A stretch of 43,241 nucleotides of DNA from Bacteriovoracaceae bacterium (GCA_947463705.1 CANHSO010000003.1:1-43241), one strand, 5' to 3'; counted from the first letter of the stretch, positions 30,776 to 41,111 are shown. Program-made: numbers and translations. Notes: generated by a model from the letters alone, not told the origin.

Positions 30776-32770
30776 TTAGATCTTCGCGTCCTTGATGAGT
30801 CCATTCTTCACAGTGAGGACTTTGAGTTCTCGCGTGAATTGGCCATTTTTGTAGGTGATTCTACCGGTGGCCCCAGGAAATTCACGAATTTGAGTGAGTC
30901 GGTCTTTGATTTCAGTCCGTGTGAGTCCGTTCGAAGAGGTGTCGAAAAGGGATGTTAGAATTTTTGCAGCGTCATAGGCGAGCGCCTCAAGTGAACTAGG
31001 ATCTTGATTAAATGTTGCACGATAATCCTCTAGAAATTTCTTAGCCTGACCGGAGGCTGTGTCTTGAAAAAATGCGTCCACAAAGTAAGCGCTTTCTCCG
31101 TAGCTCTGGCCGCGACTCACAAAGTCAGCTGAGTTCCACTCAGAAGTTCCCAGAAATTTTATCCCCTCGACGTCTCTATAGGAGAATGTGGGCATGATCT
31201 GTCCTAGGCGCTTGGCGTCATCTGGGATGAAAACGGCTTGATAATCTACGATGGGCTTGAGTGCAAAAAATTGCTCTGTTTTGCGGGTACGCTTGGTGAC
31301 ATTATTGGTGACGCGGTCTTTGGCAAGGCGATCGAGTTCGTCTTGCCGTGCCTCGGTGTAAAAAAGGCCAGAGAGCTTATCGACGGGGAGTCTGAAGTCG
31401 TTTTCACTGGTTGCATAGGATTCAAAGCCGACAATTTCACCGCCGAGAGACTCAACTGCATCCCAGAAGGCTTGGCTCGACTCACTGCCAAGTTTATCGT
31501 TGGGTGAGAGAATCGCAAATTTCTTGAGTCCAAGGCTGACTATGGCGTGGCGGGCAATTTCGTAAGATTGGAGTTGTTGCGTCAATCCAGACTGAAATAC
31601 AAAGTCCTGGGAGGTGCTGTTTGCTCTGCGCGAGAGGGACAGAAGGGGTACTCCCAGTTCCTGGGCTCGTTTTGTCACGAGTTCAACGCCCTTACTCATC
31701 ATGGGGCCGATGACGGCAACGACATGATGCTTCAGGGCCAGTCGGTTGAGCGCTTGGACAGCGGTTTCAGGTTCCTCTCCAGCGTCCTCCAAGATGAGCC
31801 TGAGTGGAGTCTGGGACTCACCCTGGGAGTCAAATATTCCTAGAGCAAGTTCGATGCCTTGGAGGCTTTTGGCGCCAAATTTGGCGAGCCTACCTTTGAG
31901 GGGAATCAGTACGCCAATTGCGGTTCGATCGACCGTGGAGGACTCTTGGATTTGGCTGATCCATTCTCGAGCTTGAGTCAGGTGAGAGCTCTGAGGGTAG
32001 GTATCGATCAATTTTTTAAGATGGAGTGTTGCAGCAGTGGGTGTGCCTGAGGTCATCTCCAGCGCTGAAAGTCGGAGCAGGATGGCATCCCCGAGAACTT
32101 GGTGGTCGGGGTCTTGGAGGAGTTTTTCCAAAGTGGCAAGGTCTGAAATATTTTGCATGGCCTGGTAAAAAAGCTTGGCGATGAGCTGGCTTTGCTCTTT
32201 ATTTTCGGCGTCAGGCTTTTGTCGAGCAATGCCGGAGAGGTAGTTTGCTGCCTCGATGGGTTGCTTTTTTCGTTCGTAAATGGAGGCTTGCAATGTGATG
32301 AGCTTGAGTTGGTTGGCGGCGTCGAGAAGTTCTGGGTGGATTTGACGCAGCGTTTCTTCGGCCTCTTCTGCTGCCCGTCCCTCGAGTTGTGCTGAGGCCA
32401 GGTTGTATAGAATATATTGTTGAAAGGCTGCAGTGGGGGCATAGTCGAGGGCCTTGGTAAAAGCTTGGATCGCCTGTGCTGTTCGTTTTTGTTTGAGAAA
32501 GATCAGTCCACGGATATTCTCAACTGAACCCATGAGAGGGCTTTTTGGGTAGGAGCGGATGAAGACGGTAGTCTGCTTTTCGGCAGATTCTAGATCGTTA
32601 GATCCAAATGCAGCCTCAATGGTCTTGAGATCTCGCTGTTCCACAGGACGCGATTCTTCAGCCCATGAAAGAGTCCCTGCGCTGAGGGTTAGCCCAGCGA
32701 GAATCATTCCAGTCCGAAGATTTTTACCTAGCAGCCGCCCCGTCCGCTCCAAACCAATTGATAAGCTCAT
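30776..32770 (-). CDS. LpoA-like TPR plus periplasmic-binding-fold protein
   Basis: A 664-aa secreted protein. The signal peptide is long (about 37 residues, cut after LSWA) with no lipobox Cys, unlike E. coli LpoA. Residues 45-270 are TPR-like helices (AIQAFTKALDYAPTAAFQQYILYNLASAQLEGR). Residues 283-664 are a type I periplasmic-binding domain of the LivK/LpoA kind (AIGVLIPLKGRLAKFGAKSLQGIELAL, then VAVIGPMMSKGVELVTKRAQELGVPLLSLS). LpoA has the same two-part plan and activates the penicillin-binding protein PBP1A. Solute-binding for an ABC importer is the alternative, but no transporter genes are nearby. It starts 27 bp after dnaJ, so it shares the heat-shock operon. Confidence 0.8.
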   Translation of the reverse strand: MSLSIGLERTGRLLGKNLRTGMILAGLTLSAGTLSWAEESRPVEQRDLKTIEAAFGSNDLESAEKQTTVFIRSYPKSPLMGSVENIRGLIFLKQKRTAQAIQAFTKALDYAPTAAFQQYILYNLASAQLEGRAAEEAEETLRQIHPELLDAANQLKLITLQASIYERKKQPIEAANYLSGIARQKPDAENKEQSQLIAKLFYQAMQNISDLATLEKLLQDPDHQVLGDAILLRLSALEMTSGTPTAATLHLKKLIDTYPQSSHLTQAREWISQIQESSTVDRTAIGVLIPLKGRLAKFGAKSLQGIELALGIFDSQGESQTPLRLILEDAGEEPETAVQALNRLALKHHVVAVIGPMMSKGVELVTKRAQELGVPLLSLSRRANSTSQDFVFQSGLTQQLQSYEIARHAIVSLGLKKFAILSPNDKLGSESSQAFWDAVESLGGEIVGFESYATSENDFRLPVDKLSGLFYTEARQDELDRLAKDRVTNNVTKRTRKTEQFFALKPIVDYQAVFIPDDAKRLGQIMPTFSYRDVEGIKFLGTSEWNSADFVSRGQSYGESAYFVDAFFQDTASGQAKKFLEDYRATFNQDPSSLEALAYDAAKILTSLFDTSSNGLTRTEIKDRLTQIREFPGATGRITYKNGQFTRELKVLTVKNGLIKDAKI

Positions 32771-32797
32771 ATCCTTAGTTTTAGCTGAGGTCTGAGT

Positions 32798-33949
32798 TTA
32801 GCCAAATAGGTTTTTTACTTTTTCAAAAAAGCTATGGTGCATGGGATGCGCTGCGTCTGCGCCACTCTCTGAGAATTTCTTGAGTAAATCGCGCTGTTCA
32901 GCAGTGAGCTTTGTGGGGACTTCTACAATGATGCGTACGAGTTGGTCTCCGCGACCGTAGGAACCGAGTCTCGCCAAGCCCTTATTTTTGAGGCGGAAGA
33001 TTTTATGCGATTGGGTTCCGGACGGAATCTTGATTTTGACCTTACCCTCGAGGGTAGGGACTTCAATCTCAGCTCCGAGGGCAGCGTGGACGAATGTCAC
33101 TGGGACTTCGCAGATCACGTCAAACTCATCACGAGTGAAAAAGTCGTGGGGTAAGATATTGACCGAAACGTAAAGGTCACCAGGAGGTCCGCCGCGTTCG
33201 CCCGCTTCGCCTTCTCCAGTCAGTTTGAGGCGTTGGCCGGTGTCAACTCCGGCAGGGATTTTGACCGCAATTTGTGAGCGTTTCTTAGTTTGCCCAGATC
33301 CACCACATCCAACGCATGGACTAGGGATCGTCTGTCCAGCGCCGTTACAGCGCTGGCAAGGACGAGTGATGGCGAAAAATCCCTGTTGAAAGCTGACCTC
33401 ACCGCGACCACCACATTGAGCGCAAGTCTCAGGTTGGGTGCCGGGTTTTGCTCCACTTCCGGTGCAGGTTTCGCATCGGACCGATTTAAGGATAGTAATG
33501 ACCTTTTCGGCGCCGAAGGCAGCTTCTTCGAAAGTAATATCGACTGAAGTTCTGAGGTCGTCACCAGGACGGCCTCCTGCACGTCTGCGGCCTCCTCGAG
33601 CGCGACCCCCCGCCTGGGCTCCAAAGATGTCTCCGAAGATATCACCAAAGATATCATTGATCGAAGCTCCTCCACCTCCAAAGCCCTGGAAGTCGAATCC
33701 ACCAGGTCCTCCCGGGCCCGCACCAGCGGCAGCGTGACCAAATTGATCATAAGCTTGTCGCTTCTGCGGATCCGAGAGGATTTCATAAGCCTGGGAGAGT
33801 TCTTTGAAGTTCTCTTCTGCTTTCTTATCGCCCGGATTTTTATCCGGGTGGAATTGGATCGCTAGCTTCCGGTAAGCCTTTTTAAGATCTTCGCTGGAAG
33901 CTGTTCGTCCAACACCTAGAACTTCATAGTAGTCGCGCTGAGTAGCCAT
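32798..33949 (-). CDS. dnaJ: co-chaperone DnaJ (Hsp40)
   Basis: A 383-aa class I J-protein, full length. The J-domain carries HPD ([11 protein letters not shown], near 32-34), followed by a Gly/Phe-rich linker ([17 protein letters not shown]), four zinc-finger repeats ([32 protein letters not shown]) and two beta-rich substrate-binding domains ending in [14 protein letters not shown]. DnaJ delivers unfolded proteins to DnaK and stimulates its ATPase. It begins 25 bp after dnaK. Confidence 0.97.
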   Translation of the reverse strand: MATQRDYYEVLGVGRTASSEDLKKAYRKLAIQFHPDKNPGDKKAEENFKELSQAYEILSDPQKRQAYDQFGHAAAGAGPGGPGGFDFQGFGGGGASINDIFGDIFGDIFGAQAGGRARGGRRRAGGRPGDDLRTSVDITFEEAAFGAEKVITILKSVRCETCTGSGAKPGTQPETCAQCGGRGEVSFQQGFFAITRPCQRCNGAGQTIPSPCVGCGGSGQTKKRSQIAVKIPAGVDTGQRLKLTGEGEAGERGGPPGDLYVSVNILPHDFFTRDEFDVICEVPVTFVHAALGAEIEVPTLEGKVKIKIPSGTQSHKIFRLKNKGLARLGSYGRGDQLVRIIVEVPTKLTAEQRDLLKKFSESGADAAHPMHHSFFEKVKNLFG

Positions 33950-33974
33950 AATTTCCGATCAGACTGATAAGAGG

Positions 33975-35915
33975 TTAAACTTCCTTGTAGTCTGCATCAA
34001 TCACATCTTCTCCGCCATGCTTTTTTGCATCCTGAGAAGCGTGTGAATCGCCAGCACCTTCGGTGTGAGCGTGAGCTCCTTCAGCTGAAGCTGCTCCCGC
34101 TTGAGGTCCTGCAGTTTTGTACATCTCTTCAGCCATTTTATTAGAAGCAGAGGTGAGGGCTTCAGTGGCCTTGGTGATTTCCTCTGCGTCCTTGCTGTCC
34201 AGGTGCTTACGTGCCTCGACCAATGCGTCTTCCACAGACTTCTTGGTGTCGGCAGCGATTTTCTCGCCGTTTTCTTTCACGGTTTTTTCGATCGTGTAGA
34301 TCAGACCATCGAGAGAGTTTCGTGCGTTGACGAGTTCTTTTCTCTTTTCGTCTTCAGCGCGATGGGTCTCAGCTTCTTTTTGCATTCTCTTGATTTCTTC
34401 TTCGCTCAACCCGCCTGAAGCAGTGATCCGGATGGACTGCTCTTTGCCGGTGCCCAGATCCTTAGCTCCGACGTGGACGAGTCCGTTCGCATCGATGTCG
34501 AAAGTGACTTCGATTTGTGGGACGCCGCGAGGAGCAGGAGGGAGACCAACCAAGTCAAATCGTCCGAGTGACTTGTTGTGCTCTGCGAATTCTCGCTCCC
34601 CTTGGAGAACGTGAATGGTCACTGCGTTCTGGTTGTCAGCTGCGGTCGAAAAGGTTTGAGACTTCTTCGAAGGAATGGTGGTGTTCTTCTCGATCAGCTT
34701 GGTGAACACTCCGCCAAGAGTTTCAATTCCCAAGGACAATGGAGTGACATCGAGAAGGAGGACATCCTTCACGTCGCCTTTCAGCACGCCGCCTTGGATT
34801 GCGGCACCGACTGCGACCACTTCGTCTGGGTTAACGCCTTTGTGAGGTTCTTTGCCGAAGATTTCTTTCACCTTCTGCTGAACTCGTGGCATACGGGTCA
34901 TGCCGCCGACCAGGATGACTTCGTCAATTTTGGTCTTGGCAAGGCCAGAATCACGGATGCAAGTTTCGCAAGGGGCCGTGAGCTTCTCGATGAGGTCAGC
35001 AACGAGGGCTTCTAATTTGGCTCGAGAGAGCTTGATGTTCAAGTGTTTTGGGCCTGAGGCATCTGCAGTCACGAAAGGCAGGTTGATGTCAGTTTCAGTG
35101 GTGCTGGAGAGTTCGTGTTTGGCTTTTTCAGCAGCTTCTTTCAGACGTTGAAGAGCCATCTTGTCTTTGCGAAGGTCAATTCCGCTTTCTTTTTTGAACT
35201 CATCTGCAAGCCAATCAATGATGCGTTGGTCAAAATTACCACCGCCCAAGAAAGTGTCGCCATTGGTTGCTTTCACTTCAAAAACGCCATCGCCGAGCTC
35301 GAGGATGGAGATATCAAAAGTACCGCCACCCAGGTCGAATACAGCTACGGTGTGTTCTTTCCCTTGCTTGTCCAAACCGTAAGCGAGAGCAGCTGAGGTG
35401 GGTTCGTTGATGATGCGCTTGACTTCGAGACCTGCGATCCGGCCAGCATCTTTGGTGGCTTGACGTTGAGCATCGTTGAAGTAAGCAGGAACAGTAACGA
35501 CTGCTTCGGTGACGGGTTCGCCCAAGTAGTCTTCTGCAGTCTTCTTCATTTTTTGAAGAACCAGAGCGGAGATTTCTTGAGGTGAGTACTCGCGGTCGTC
35601 AATTTTTACCCAAGCATCACCATTTTTGGCTTCCACAATTTTGAACGGAGCCACTTTGATGAATTCCTGAACTTCGCGAGAAGTGAATTTACGACCGATG
35701 AGTCGCTTGGCTTCGAAAATGGTTTTTTCTGGATTGGTAATGGCTTGGCGTTTGGCTGCCTGACCGACAATCTTTTCGCCAGAGGGAGTGAATGCTGCCA
35801 CCGATGGGGTGGTGTTTGCGCCTTCTGCATTTGGAATGACCTTAGGTTCGCCACCTTCCAAAACCGCCACGCATGAGTTAGTTGTTCCTAAGTCGATTCC
35901 GATAATTTTTCCCAT
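33975..35915 (-). CDS. dnaK: chaperone DnaK (Hsp70)
   Basis: A 646-aa Hsp70. Signatures: [33 protein letters not shown] and [17 protein letters not shown] in the nucleotide-binding domain; [20 protein letters not shown] at the start of the substrate-binding domain; a Gly/Ala/His-rich tail ending [11 protein letters not shown], typical of bacterial DnaK. Start has GAGGA upstream. Order grpE-dnaK-dnaJ on one strand. I looked for a CIRCE element or sigma-32 promoter in the 70-bp grpE-dnaK gap and upstream of grpE and did not see a clear one. Confidence 0.98.
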   Translation of the reverse strand: MGKIIGIDLGTTNSCVAVLEGGEPKVIPNAEGANTTPSVAAFTPSGEKIVGQAAKRQAITNPEKTIFEAKRLIGRKFTSREVQEFIKVAPFKIVEAKNGDAWVKIDDREYSPQEISALVLQKMKKTAEDYLGEPVTEAVVTVPAYFNDAQRQATKDAGRIAGLEVKRIINEPTSAALAYGLDKQGKEHTVAVFDLGGGTFDISILELGDGVFEVKATNGDTFLGGGNFDQRIIDWLADEFKKESGIDLRKDKMALQRLKEAAEKAKHELSSTTETDINLPFVTADASGPKHLNIKLSRAKLEALVADLIEKLTAPCETCIRDSGLAKTKIDEVILVGGMTRMPRVQQKVKEIFGKEPHKGVNPDEVVAVGAAIQGGVLKGDVKDVLLLDVTPLSLGIETLGGVFTKLIEKNTTIPSKKSQTFSTAADNQNAVTIHVLQGEREFAEHNKSLGRFDLVGLPPAPRGVPQIEVTFDIDANGLVHVGAKDLGTGKEQSIRITASGGLSEEEIKRMQKEAETHRAEDEKRKELVNARNSLDGLIYTIEKTVKENGEKIAADTKKSVEDALVEARKHLDSKDAEEITKATEALTSASNKMAEEMYKTAGPQAGAASAEGAHAHTEGAGDSHASQDAKKHGGEDVIDADYKEV

Positions 35916-35988
35916 AAAATCCTCGTCTTTCTTTTTATTTAAAGTCTTTTAATTGCAAAATGGGCCTAAAAATGGCGCCGTCAAATGG

Positions 35989-36540
35989 TTATTTTGTGTT
36001 TCCGCTACTCAGTACGACACGAGCAGGACGGAGGAGCCGTCCATACAGGGTATAGCCTCGAGTATGTTCTTGAGCGACGGATCCTTCAGGAAGTTCCGAA
36101 GGCATTTGTCCTACCGCTTCATGGAAGTTCGGGTCAAAGGGTTTTGCTGAGGTCTCGATGACTTCTACGCCTTGCTTTTGAAGGGAGGATCTGAACTCAT
36201 TCAGGATCATCGTGAGTCCGTTCATGAAGTTTTGATCGGTTCCAGCTGGCACGTGAGCAATGGCTCGGTCTAGATTGTCGGCAGTTTGAAGAAGGTCGCG
36301 AGCGACAGATTCCCAACCAAACTTGATCAGGTCTGAGCGTTCTTTGATTGAGCGCTTTTTGAAGTTCTCAAACTCGGCGTAGAGGTAGAGGTACTTACCC
36401 TCTTTCTCCTTCACTTGGACTTCTAGGTCTTGAATTTGCTTTTGTAACTTTTGTATCTCTGAGTTGCCCTCTGCACCCTCATGGGTGCCTGGGGTCGGGT
36501 TTTCAGAGTTTTGTAGATGGATGTCATTCTGCTCGTTCAC
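35989..36540 (-). CDS. grpE: nucleotide exchange factor GrpE
   Basis: A GrpE of about 183 aa, the ADP-release factor for DnaK. After an acidic N-terminus, a long coiled coil (IQKLQKQIQDLEVQVKEKEGKYLYLYAEFENFKKRS) is followed by GWESVARDLLQTADNLDRAI, and the beta-domain ends in GYTLYGRLLRPARVVLS. I prefer the GTG at 36540 (NEQNDIHL...) because GGAGG lies 8 nt upstream; the ORF-track ATG at 36594 adds 18 residues without a ribosome site. Lies between hemW and dnaK. Confidence 0.95.
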   Translation of the reverse strand: MNEQNDIHLQNSENPTPGTHEGAEGNSEIQKLQKQIQDLEVQVKEKEGKYLYLYAEFENFKKRSIKERSDLIKFGWESVARDLLQTADNLDRAIAHVPAGTDQNFMNGLTMILNEFRSSLQKQGVEVIETSAKPFDPNFHEAVGQMPSELPEGSVAQEHTRGYTLYGRLLRPARVVLSSGNTK

Positions 36541-36603
36541 TTCTCTATCCTCCAATGCTGCTAGGTAGTATGGGTATGAAATCTCTGAAGTCAAATGCCA
36601 GAG

Positions 36604-37710
36604 TCAAGCCAATGCTCGAATGATTTGGTCAGAGAGTGCAAACCCACGTGCTGTCAGGCGTTTTCGGGTTGGGTCGGTCGGATGTTTTTCAATTAAACCC
36701 TCATTTTCGAAAATTTCAACGCGTTTTTGCTGAAGTTGAGTCTCAAGCCAATTGGTTGGAAAGCCTGTGTCGAGTCGCAGGGCTAGCATCCACTTTTCTA
36801 GTTGTTTTTCTGCGTCTCCCAGGACCTCTTCGTTCTCCATGACGCTTTCATTTTTCTCGAGGAGCGCCGAATACCGATGGAGCGAGGAGATGTTTTTCCA
36901 GCGGAGCGAATTTCGAGCATCGTAGGAGTGAGCAGAGGGGCCAAGTCCTAGATAGGAGTGTCCTTGCCAGTAGTTGAGATTATGGCGGGCTTTTTTCCCT
37001 GGCTTGGCAAAATTGGAAATCTCGTAATGGTCAAACCCGTGGGAAGTCATCCATTCGTGCACCCAGAGGAGGTGCTGGAGTTGAGTTTCTTCGTCAGGCA
37101 AAAGCTTGCTCATTGGGTTTTGTTTGGGCAGGGTGAGCAAGTAGCAGCTGAGGTGAGTGATAGGAAACTGGGTCAGAATTTCTAGTGCTTCTTTTAGGTC
37201 GTTCTCAGTTTGTTCAGGTACTCCGCAAAGCAGATCAACAGAAACATTTTCAAATCCTGCTTGAAAAACGGCTTCTAGAGCCTTTGGGACCGCCTCTCTC
37301 GAGTGAACCCGGCCAAGAGCCTTTAAAAAGTCCGACCGCATGGCTTGAACTCCCATGCTGATTCGATTCACCCCCAGCGAACGATATTCACGCATCGCTT
37401 CTAACTCAATGGACGAGGGATTAGCTTCCATGGTCCATTCGGTATTTGGCGTGATCCGTTGAGAGAGTTCAAGAGGCTCTAGTGCTCGCCTCATCGAGTC
37501 AGGAGGAGTCATGCTTGGAGTTCCACCCCCAAAAAAAATCGTATCGAGCTGATCAGAGAGCAGATGGGCTTTTTGGCCGGCCTCTTTTTTGAGGGCCAGC
37601 TCAAACCTCTGTGGGTCAGTTTCTCGAGTTTTTTCTCTGCCCAGCGAGTAGAAGTCGCAGTAATGACATTTTGACTCGCAAAACGGGAAGTGGACGTACA
37701 AAGATTGCAT
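36604..37710 (-). CDS. hemW: heme chaperone HemW (radical SAM)
   Basis: A 368-aa radical-SAM protein. The iron-sulfur motif is CESKCHYCDF (Cys 11, 15, 18), followed by FGGGTPSMTP, WTMEANPSSIE, GVNRISMGVQAM, FENVSVDLLCGVPEQT and HYEISNFAKPGKKARHNLNYW. HemW resembles coproporphyrinogen dehydrogenase HemN but has CxxxCxxC and lacks the extra Cys after it; it hands heme to respiratory enzymes rather than making it. Location next to grpE-dnaK-dnaJ is common for hemW. The presence of heme A synthase elsewhere in the window fits an aerobic respiratory life. Confidence 0.93.
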   Translation of the reverse strand: MQSLYVHFPFCESKCHYCDFYSLGREKTRETDPQRFELALKKEAGQKAHLLSDQLDTIFFGGGTPSMTPPDSMRRALEPLELSQRITPNTEWTMEANPSSIELEAMREYRSLGVNRISMGVQAMRSDFLKALGRVHSREAVPKALEAVFQAGFENVSVDLLCGVPEQTENDLKEALEILTQFPITHLSCYLLTLPKQNPMSKLLPDEETQLQHLLWVHEWMTSHGFDHYEISNFAKPGKKARHNLNYWQGHSYLGLGPSAHSYDARNSLRWKNISSLHRYSALLEKNESVMENEEVLGDAEKQLEKWMLALRLDTGFPTNWLETQLQQKRVEIFENEGLIEKHPTDPTRKRLTARGFALSDQIIRALA

Positions 37711-37743
37711 GAATTGAGTATCGATTCTGAGGGAAAGGTCATT

Positions 37744-37776
37744 CAGTCCGATCCGCGAAAGTCGCCGATCGGACTG
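37744..37776 (-). terminator. strong hairpin between RRM gene and hemW
   Basis: A perfect 10-bp inverted repeat, CAGTCCGATC and GATCGGACTG, with a 13-nt loop that can add three more pairs (GCG/CGC). It lies 41 bp after the RRM gene stop on the minus strand and about 34 bp before hemW. No U-run follows on either strand, so it may be a Rho-type or processing hairpin rather than a classical terminator. Confidence 0.5.
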
Positions 37777-37817
37777 GTGAGTTCATCAAAAGGTGGGTTA
37801 TAAAGAAAATTAAGGCC

Positions 37818-38213
37818 TTAGTAGCGTCCGCCGCGACCTGAGCCGCCACCGAAGCCACCACGTCCTCCACCACTACTGCTGCCACCGAAACCACCGCGTC
37901 CGCCACGACCTGAACCACCGCCGAAGCCGCCACGTCCTCCGCTGCCTTCGTGACTTCGGGGCTCTGTTTCCTTGGCTTCGCTCACGGTGAGCGGTCTGCC
38001 CATGAAATCATGGCCATGGAGAGCCTGAATGGCTTTTTCAGCGTCGGCTGGCGTTGCCATTTCAACAAAGCCAAAACCTCTGGAGCGGCCGGTAATTTTG
38101 TCATTCAGGAGGCGTACTGACACTACTTGTCGACCGTCGTTTGAGAAAAGAGCCTGCAATTGGGCTTCTTCTGCGGAAAAGGGGAGGTTACCTACGTAAA
38201 GCTTTTTGTTCAT
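37818..38213 (-). CDS. RRM RNA-binding protein with Gly/Arg-rich tail
   Basis: A 131-aa protein. Residues 1-80 are one RNA-recognition motif: RNP2 LYVGNL (5-10) and RNP1 RGFGFVEM (near 45-52), with the aromatic residues that stack on RNA present. Residues 90-131 are RGG/GGFGG repeats (SGGRGGFGGGSGRGGRGGFGG), like eukaryotic hnRNPs and cyanobacterial Rbp proteins, many of which respond to cold. AAAGGAG lies about 13 nt before the ATG, a bit far. Divergent from the M16 protease gene. Confidence 0.93.
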   Translation of the reverse strand: MNKKLYVGNLPFSAEEAQLQALFSNDGRQVVSVRLLNDKITGRSRGFGFVEMATPADAEKAIQALHGHDFMGRPLTVSEAKETEPRSHEGSGGRGGFGGGSGRGGRGGFGGSSSGGGRGGFGGGSGRGGRY

Positions 38214-38375
38214 AAATCAGATTCGACTCCTTTCAGTCGTGGGCGCATTTTAGCGAAGGAGTTTTGTAAAGTCTATAGCGTAAGGCAATCGCCTCGAACG
38301 GTCTCGAGCCCAACACTGCGATCGTCCAAAAAGAAGTGGATTTAGCCGGACACTGGGCATAGGTTACTCTTCAGT

Positions 38376-41063
38376 ATGATTAAAACTTACCAGCCCGAGC
38401 AGATCGAACTTTCCAACGGAATTCCAGTGATTTTGCAGCATACAGATAGTCCTGTAGCAGCAAGCTATTGGTGGGTGAAAACCGGGAGTGCAGATGAAGC
38501 GCCTAAAGAGGCGGGGTTCGCCCACTTCTTGGAGCACATGCTCTTCAAAGACGCGTCCGCTAAGGAAACGGGTCGGGCATCCACGGGTAAGATGGCTCGG
38601 ACCATTGAGTCATTGGGGGGGGATATCAATGCCTATACCTCATTTGATCAGACTGTTTATCACGTCACCTGCGCCGCTCAGCATTGGGAGAAGGTGCTCG
38701 ATGCGTTTGGCGGGATCGCCAAACCTCAGAAATTTTTGGCAGAAGACTTTTCTAGAGAGCGAGAAGTCATTTTAGAAGAGCTTAGAAAAAATGAAGACTC
38801 CCCAGGCCGGCAGCTCTTTCAAAACCTATTTAGTCTGACCTTTTCCAAGCACCCTTACGGCAAGCCGGTGATCGGATTTGTTGAAACTTTGAAGGCTGCA
38901 AAAACGGCTCAGCTTGAAGCTTTTTATCGTAGAAATTATATCTCAGGAAAAATGGGAATCGTGTTGGTTGGCCCCATCCAGGATGTGAAAGGGGCACGAA
39001 AAAAGGAGTTGATCCGATATTTGGAGAAACACTTTGGAAATCGCGTGCTCAAGCGCAAGACCGCTGCTCCTCAGTCACGAGTGGTTGAGGCCGAGTTACA
39101 AAGTAAGTCGCGTTGGAAGGTTCAGCCATTTGATGTGAAGACGCCGACTTTGAGTCTGTCCTTTCGGGTGCCTGGTCTTGAGCACGAAGACATTCCAGCC
39201 CTGGATTTGCTGGGAAGTATTTTGGGTGCGGGTGAGTTATCGAGACTCTACCAGCGGCTATTTTATAAGGATTCGCTGGTGACCGATGCATCGGGTGGAA
39301 TGTATGTGCCTAAAGATCCCGGTATGCTTTATTTCCAAGCCGAGACGGATTCACTCGATAAAATCAAACCCGTAGCTAAGGCGATTTTTGAAGAGATCAA
39401 ACGCATCAGCGAAGAGGGGCCGACCGCTGAAGAGATTTCTCGGGTTTTGGTGAATGCCGAAAGTGAACGCCTTTATGCGACTCAGACTGCAGATGGGATG
39501 GCAGGGCGTTTAGGGTTTCTCAAGTTCATCATGGGCGATCTGGAGTTTGATCGTGAATACCTCGAGCAGCTCCGTCAGGTGGATTCGCTCAAGATTAAAG
39601 AAGTTGCAAAAAAGTACTTCGATGAGCGACGTTTGAGCGGCGTTATTTTGGTGCCCAAAACCGATGCACAGTTTGAAGTTTGGGAAATGGAAAAGTGGGC
39701 CAAGGAGATGCTCTCGACCCATGTCGAAGCGGTCGAGACCCAATTGCCTCCTATTCTTTCTCGGGAGTTGAAAGGCTCCAAGGGAGTGAAGAGTGGTGAA
39801 TTACCTGTTGAATTTGCTCAGCTCTCGTCGGGTGTTAAAATCTGCTACTTGCCTCGGCCTAGCTCACAGGTGTTCAGTGTGTATGCCTCAGTGTTGGGTG
39901 GAGTGAGGCTTGAACTGGCACATCCTGTTGACAGCGCTGAAAAGGATTGGGGCTCGAGCGCAATGATGGCGCTTGCCTGGACTAAAGGTACCTCCGTCCG
40001 GGATGCTCGATCAATTGCTGCTCTTACGGAGGGTAAAGCCTCGAGCTTGGATGGGTTTTCGGGTCGAAACAGCGTGGGGCTTCAAGCTACCGGTTTAGCT
40101 CGGGATTGGAATAGTCTCTCTGAGTTATTTACGGAAGTTTTAGTGGATCCGACCTTTCCGAATGATGAAGTGGATCACGCGCGCCGAATTGCCGAAGATT
40201 CCGTCAGGTCAGTCGAGGATCACACTTCTCAGCTGTGTTCGAAGCTCTTTTTAGAGACTCTTTTTGAAAAGCACCCGTATGGGAAAATGAGCCACGGCTC
40301 GCTGGACAGCTTAAAAACGATCGACTCGGCGAAGTTGCGTGCGTTTCATCGCGGCTGGGTTCAGCCTGAACGACTGGTACTCTCCGTGAGTGGTAACGTG
40401 AAAAGAAATGCCTTAGAGGCTTGGGTTCATGAACTCGATCAGAGATTGAAATCTTTCAAGCAAACTGCTTCAGGCCTTGTTTTGCCGGAAAAGCTGGAAG
40501 ATGAAGCGCCTCTTCAGGCACCTCGTTGGGTAGAGCGCACCTTAGGGAGAGAACAGGCTCATATCATGGTGGGCGGTTTGGGCACCCGAATTACAGCCGA
40601 TGATCGTCATGCTATGCGGATTCTTCAGACTCTATTGGGAGGACAAAGCGGCAGGCTGTTTATTGAGTTGAGAGAGAAAAAGAGCCTAGCCTATACGGTC
40701 TCACCCGTGAGTTTTGAAGGGATTGAGCGCGGCTATTGCGGAACCTATATTGCTTGTGCCCCGCAGAAAAAACAGGAAGCCATCGACGGGATGCGTAAAG
40801 TCCTTGAAGATCTGCTTCGCAAGCCTCCGACCGCCCAGGAGATGAATCGAGCTAAGGAATTTTATCTCGGACGTCGTGCGATGGATCTTCAAAGTGACTC
40901 GTCACTGTCGACTCACTTTGGATTGGAGTCATTGTATCAGATCCCTTATCTGAGTGAGCTTCAATTAACCAAGAAGATTAAGGCAATCACTGCCAAAGAT
41001 CTGCAGAAAGTCTGCAGAAAATACTGGGTTGAGCCGTTCCAGGTGACCTGCCAGGTTGGCTGA
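38376..41063 (+). CDS. M16-family zinc metalloprotease, two-domain
   Basis: An 895-aa insulinase-type (M16) protease with both halves in one chain. The first half has the inverted zinc motif HFLEH (His50, Glu53, His54) and the third ligand region REREVILEELRKNED (near 128-142). The second half (about 480-895) lacks HXXEH and serves as the inactive partner; it keeps LLGGQSGRLFIELREKKSLAYTVSP, the R/Y pair that closes the chamber. M16 enzymes cut short unfolded peptides. No signal peptide is visible, so cytoplasmic unless the start is upstream. Weak ribosome site. Confidence 0.9.
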   Translation: MIKTYQPEQIELSNGIPVILQHTDSPVAASYWWVKTGSADEAPKEAGFAHFLEHMLFKDASAKETGRASTGKMARTIESLGGDINAYTSFDQTVYHVTCAAQHWEKVLDAFGGIAKPQKFLAEDFSREREVILEELRKNEDSPGRQLFQNLFSLTFSKHPYGKPVIGFVETLKAAKTAQLEAFYRRNYISGKMGIVLVGPIQDVKGARKKELIRYLEKHFGNRVLKRKTAAPQSRVVEAELQSKSRWKVQPFDVKTPTLSLSFRVPGLEHEDIPALDLLGSILGAGELSRLYQRLFYKDSLVTDASGGMYVPKDPGMLYFQAETDSLDKIKPVAKAIFEEIKRISEEGPTAEEISRVLVNAESERLYATQTADGMAGRLGFLKFIMGDLEFDREYLEQLRQVDSLKIKEVAKKYFDERRLSGVILVPKTDAQFEVWEMEKWAKEMLSTHVEAVETQLPPILSRELKGSKGVKSGELPVEFAQLSSGVKICYLPRPSSQVFSVYASVLGGVRLELAHPVDSAEKDWGSSAMMALAWTKGTSVRDARSIAALTEGKASSLDGFSGRNSVGLQATGLARDWNSLSELFTEVLVDPTFPNDEVDHARRIAEDSVRSVEDHTSQLCSKLFLETLFEKHPYGKMSHGSLDSLKTIDSAKLRAFHRGWVQPERLVLSVSGNVKRNALEAWVHELDQRLKSFKQTASGLVLPEKLEDEAPLQAPRWVERTLGREQAHIMVGGLGTRITADDRHAMRILQTLLGGQSGRLFIELREKKSLAYTVSPVSFEGIERGYCGTYIACAPQKKQEAIDGMRKVLEDLLRKPPTAQEMNRAKEFYLGRRAMDLQSDSSLSTHFGLESLYQIPYLSELQLTKKIKAITAKDLQKVCRKYWVEPFQVTCQVG

Positions 41064-41111
41064 TCTTACTGGTAAAAAAATGAATATTCAGACAAACTAG
41101 AAATAAGCTCT

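Noticed and set aside
33220-33786. 188-aa ORF inside dnaJ.
   Set aside because: Out-of-frame shadow of the Gly/Phe and zinc-finger region.
34101-35396. Several long plus-strand ORFs opposite dnaK (up to 145 aa).
   Set aside because: They lie fully within dnaK, follow its codon bias in antisense, and have no ribosome site or domain.
37739-37933. 64-aa Ala/Val-rich ORF opposite or beside the RRM tail.
   Set aside because: Produced by shifting frame in the Gly/Arg repeat region; no ribosome site.
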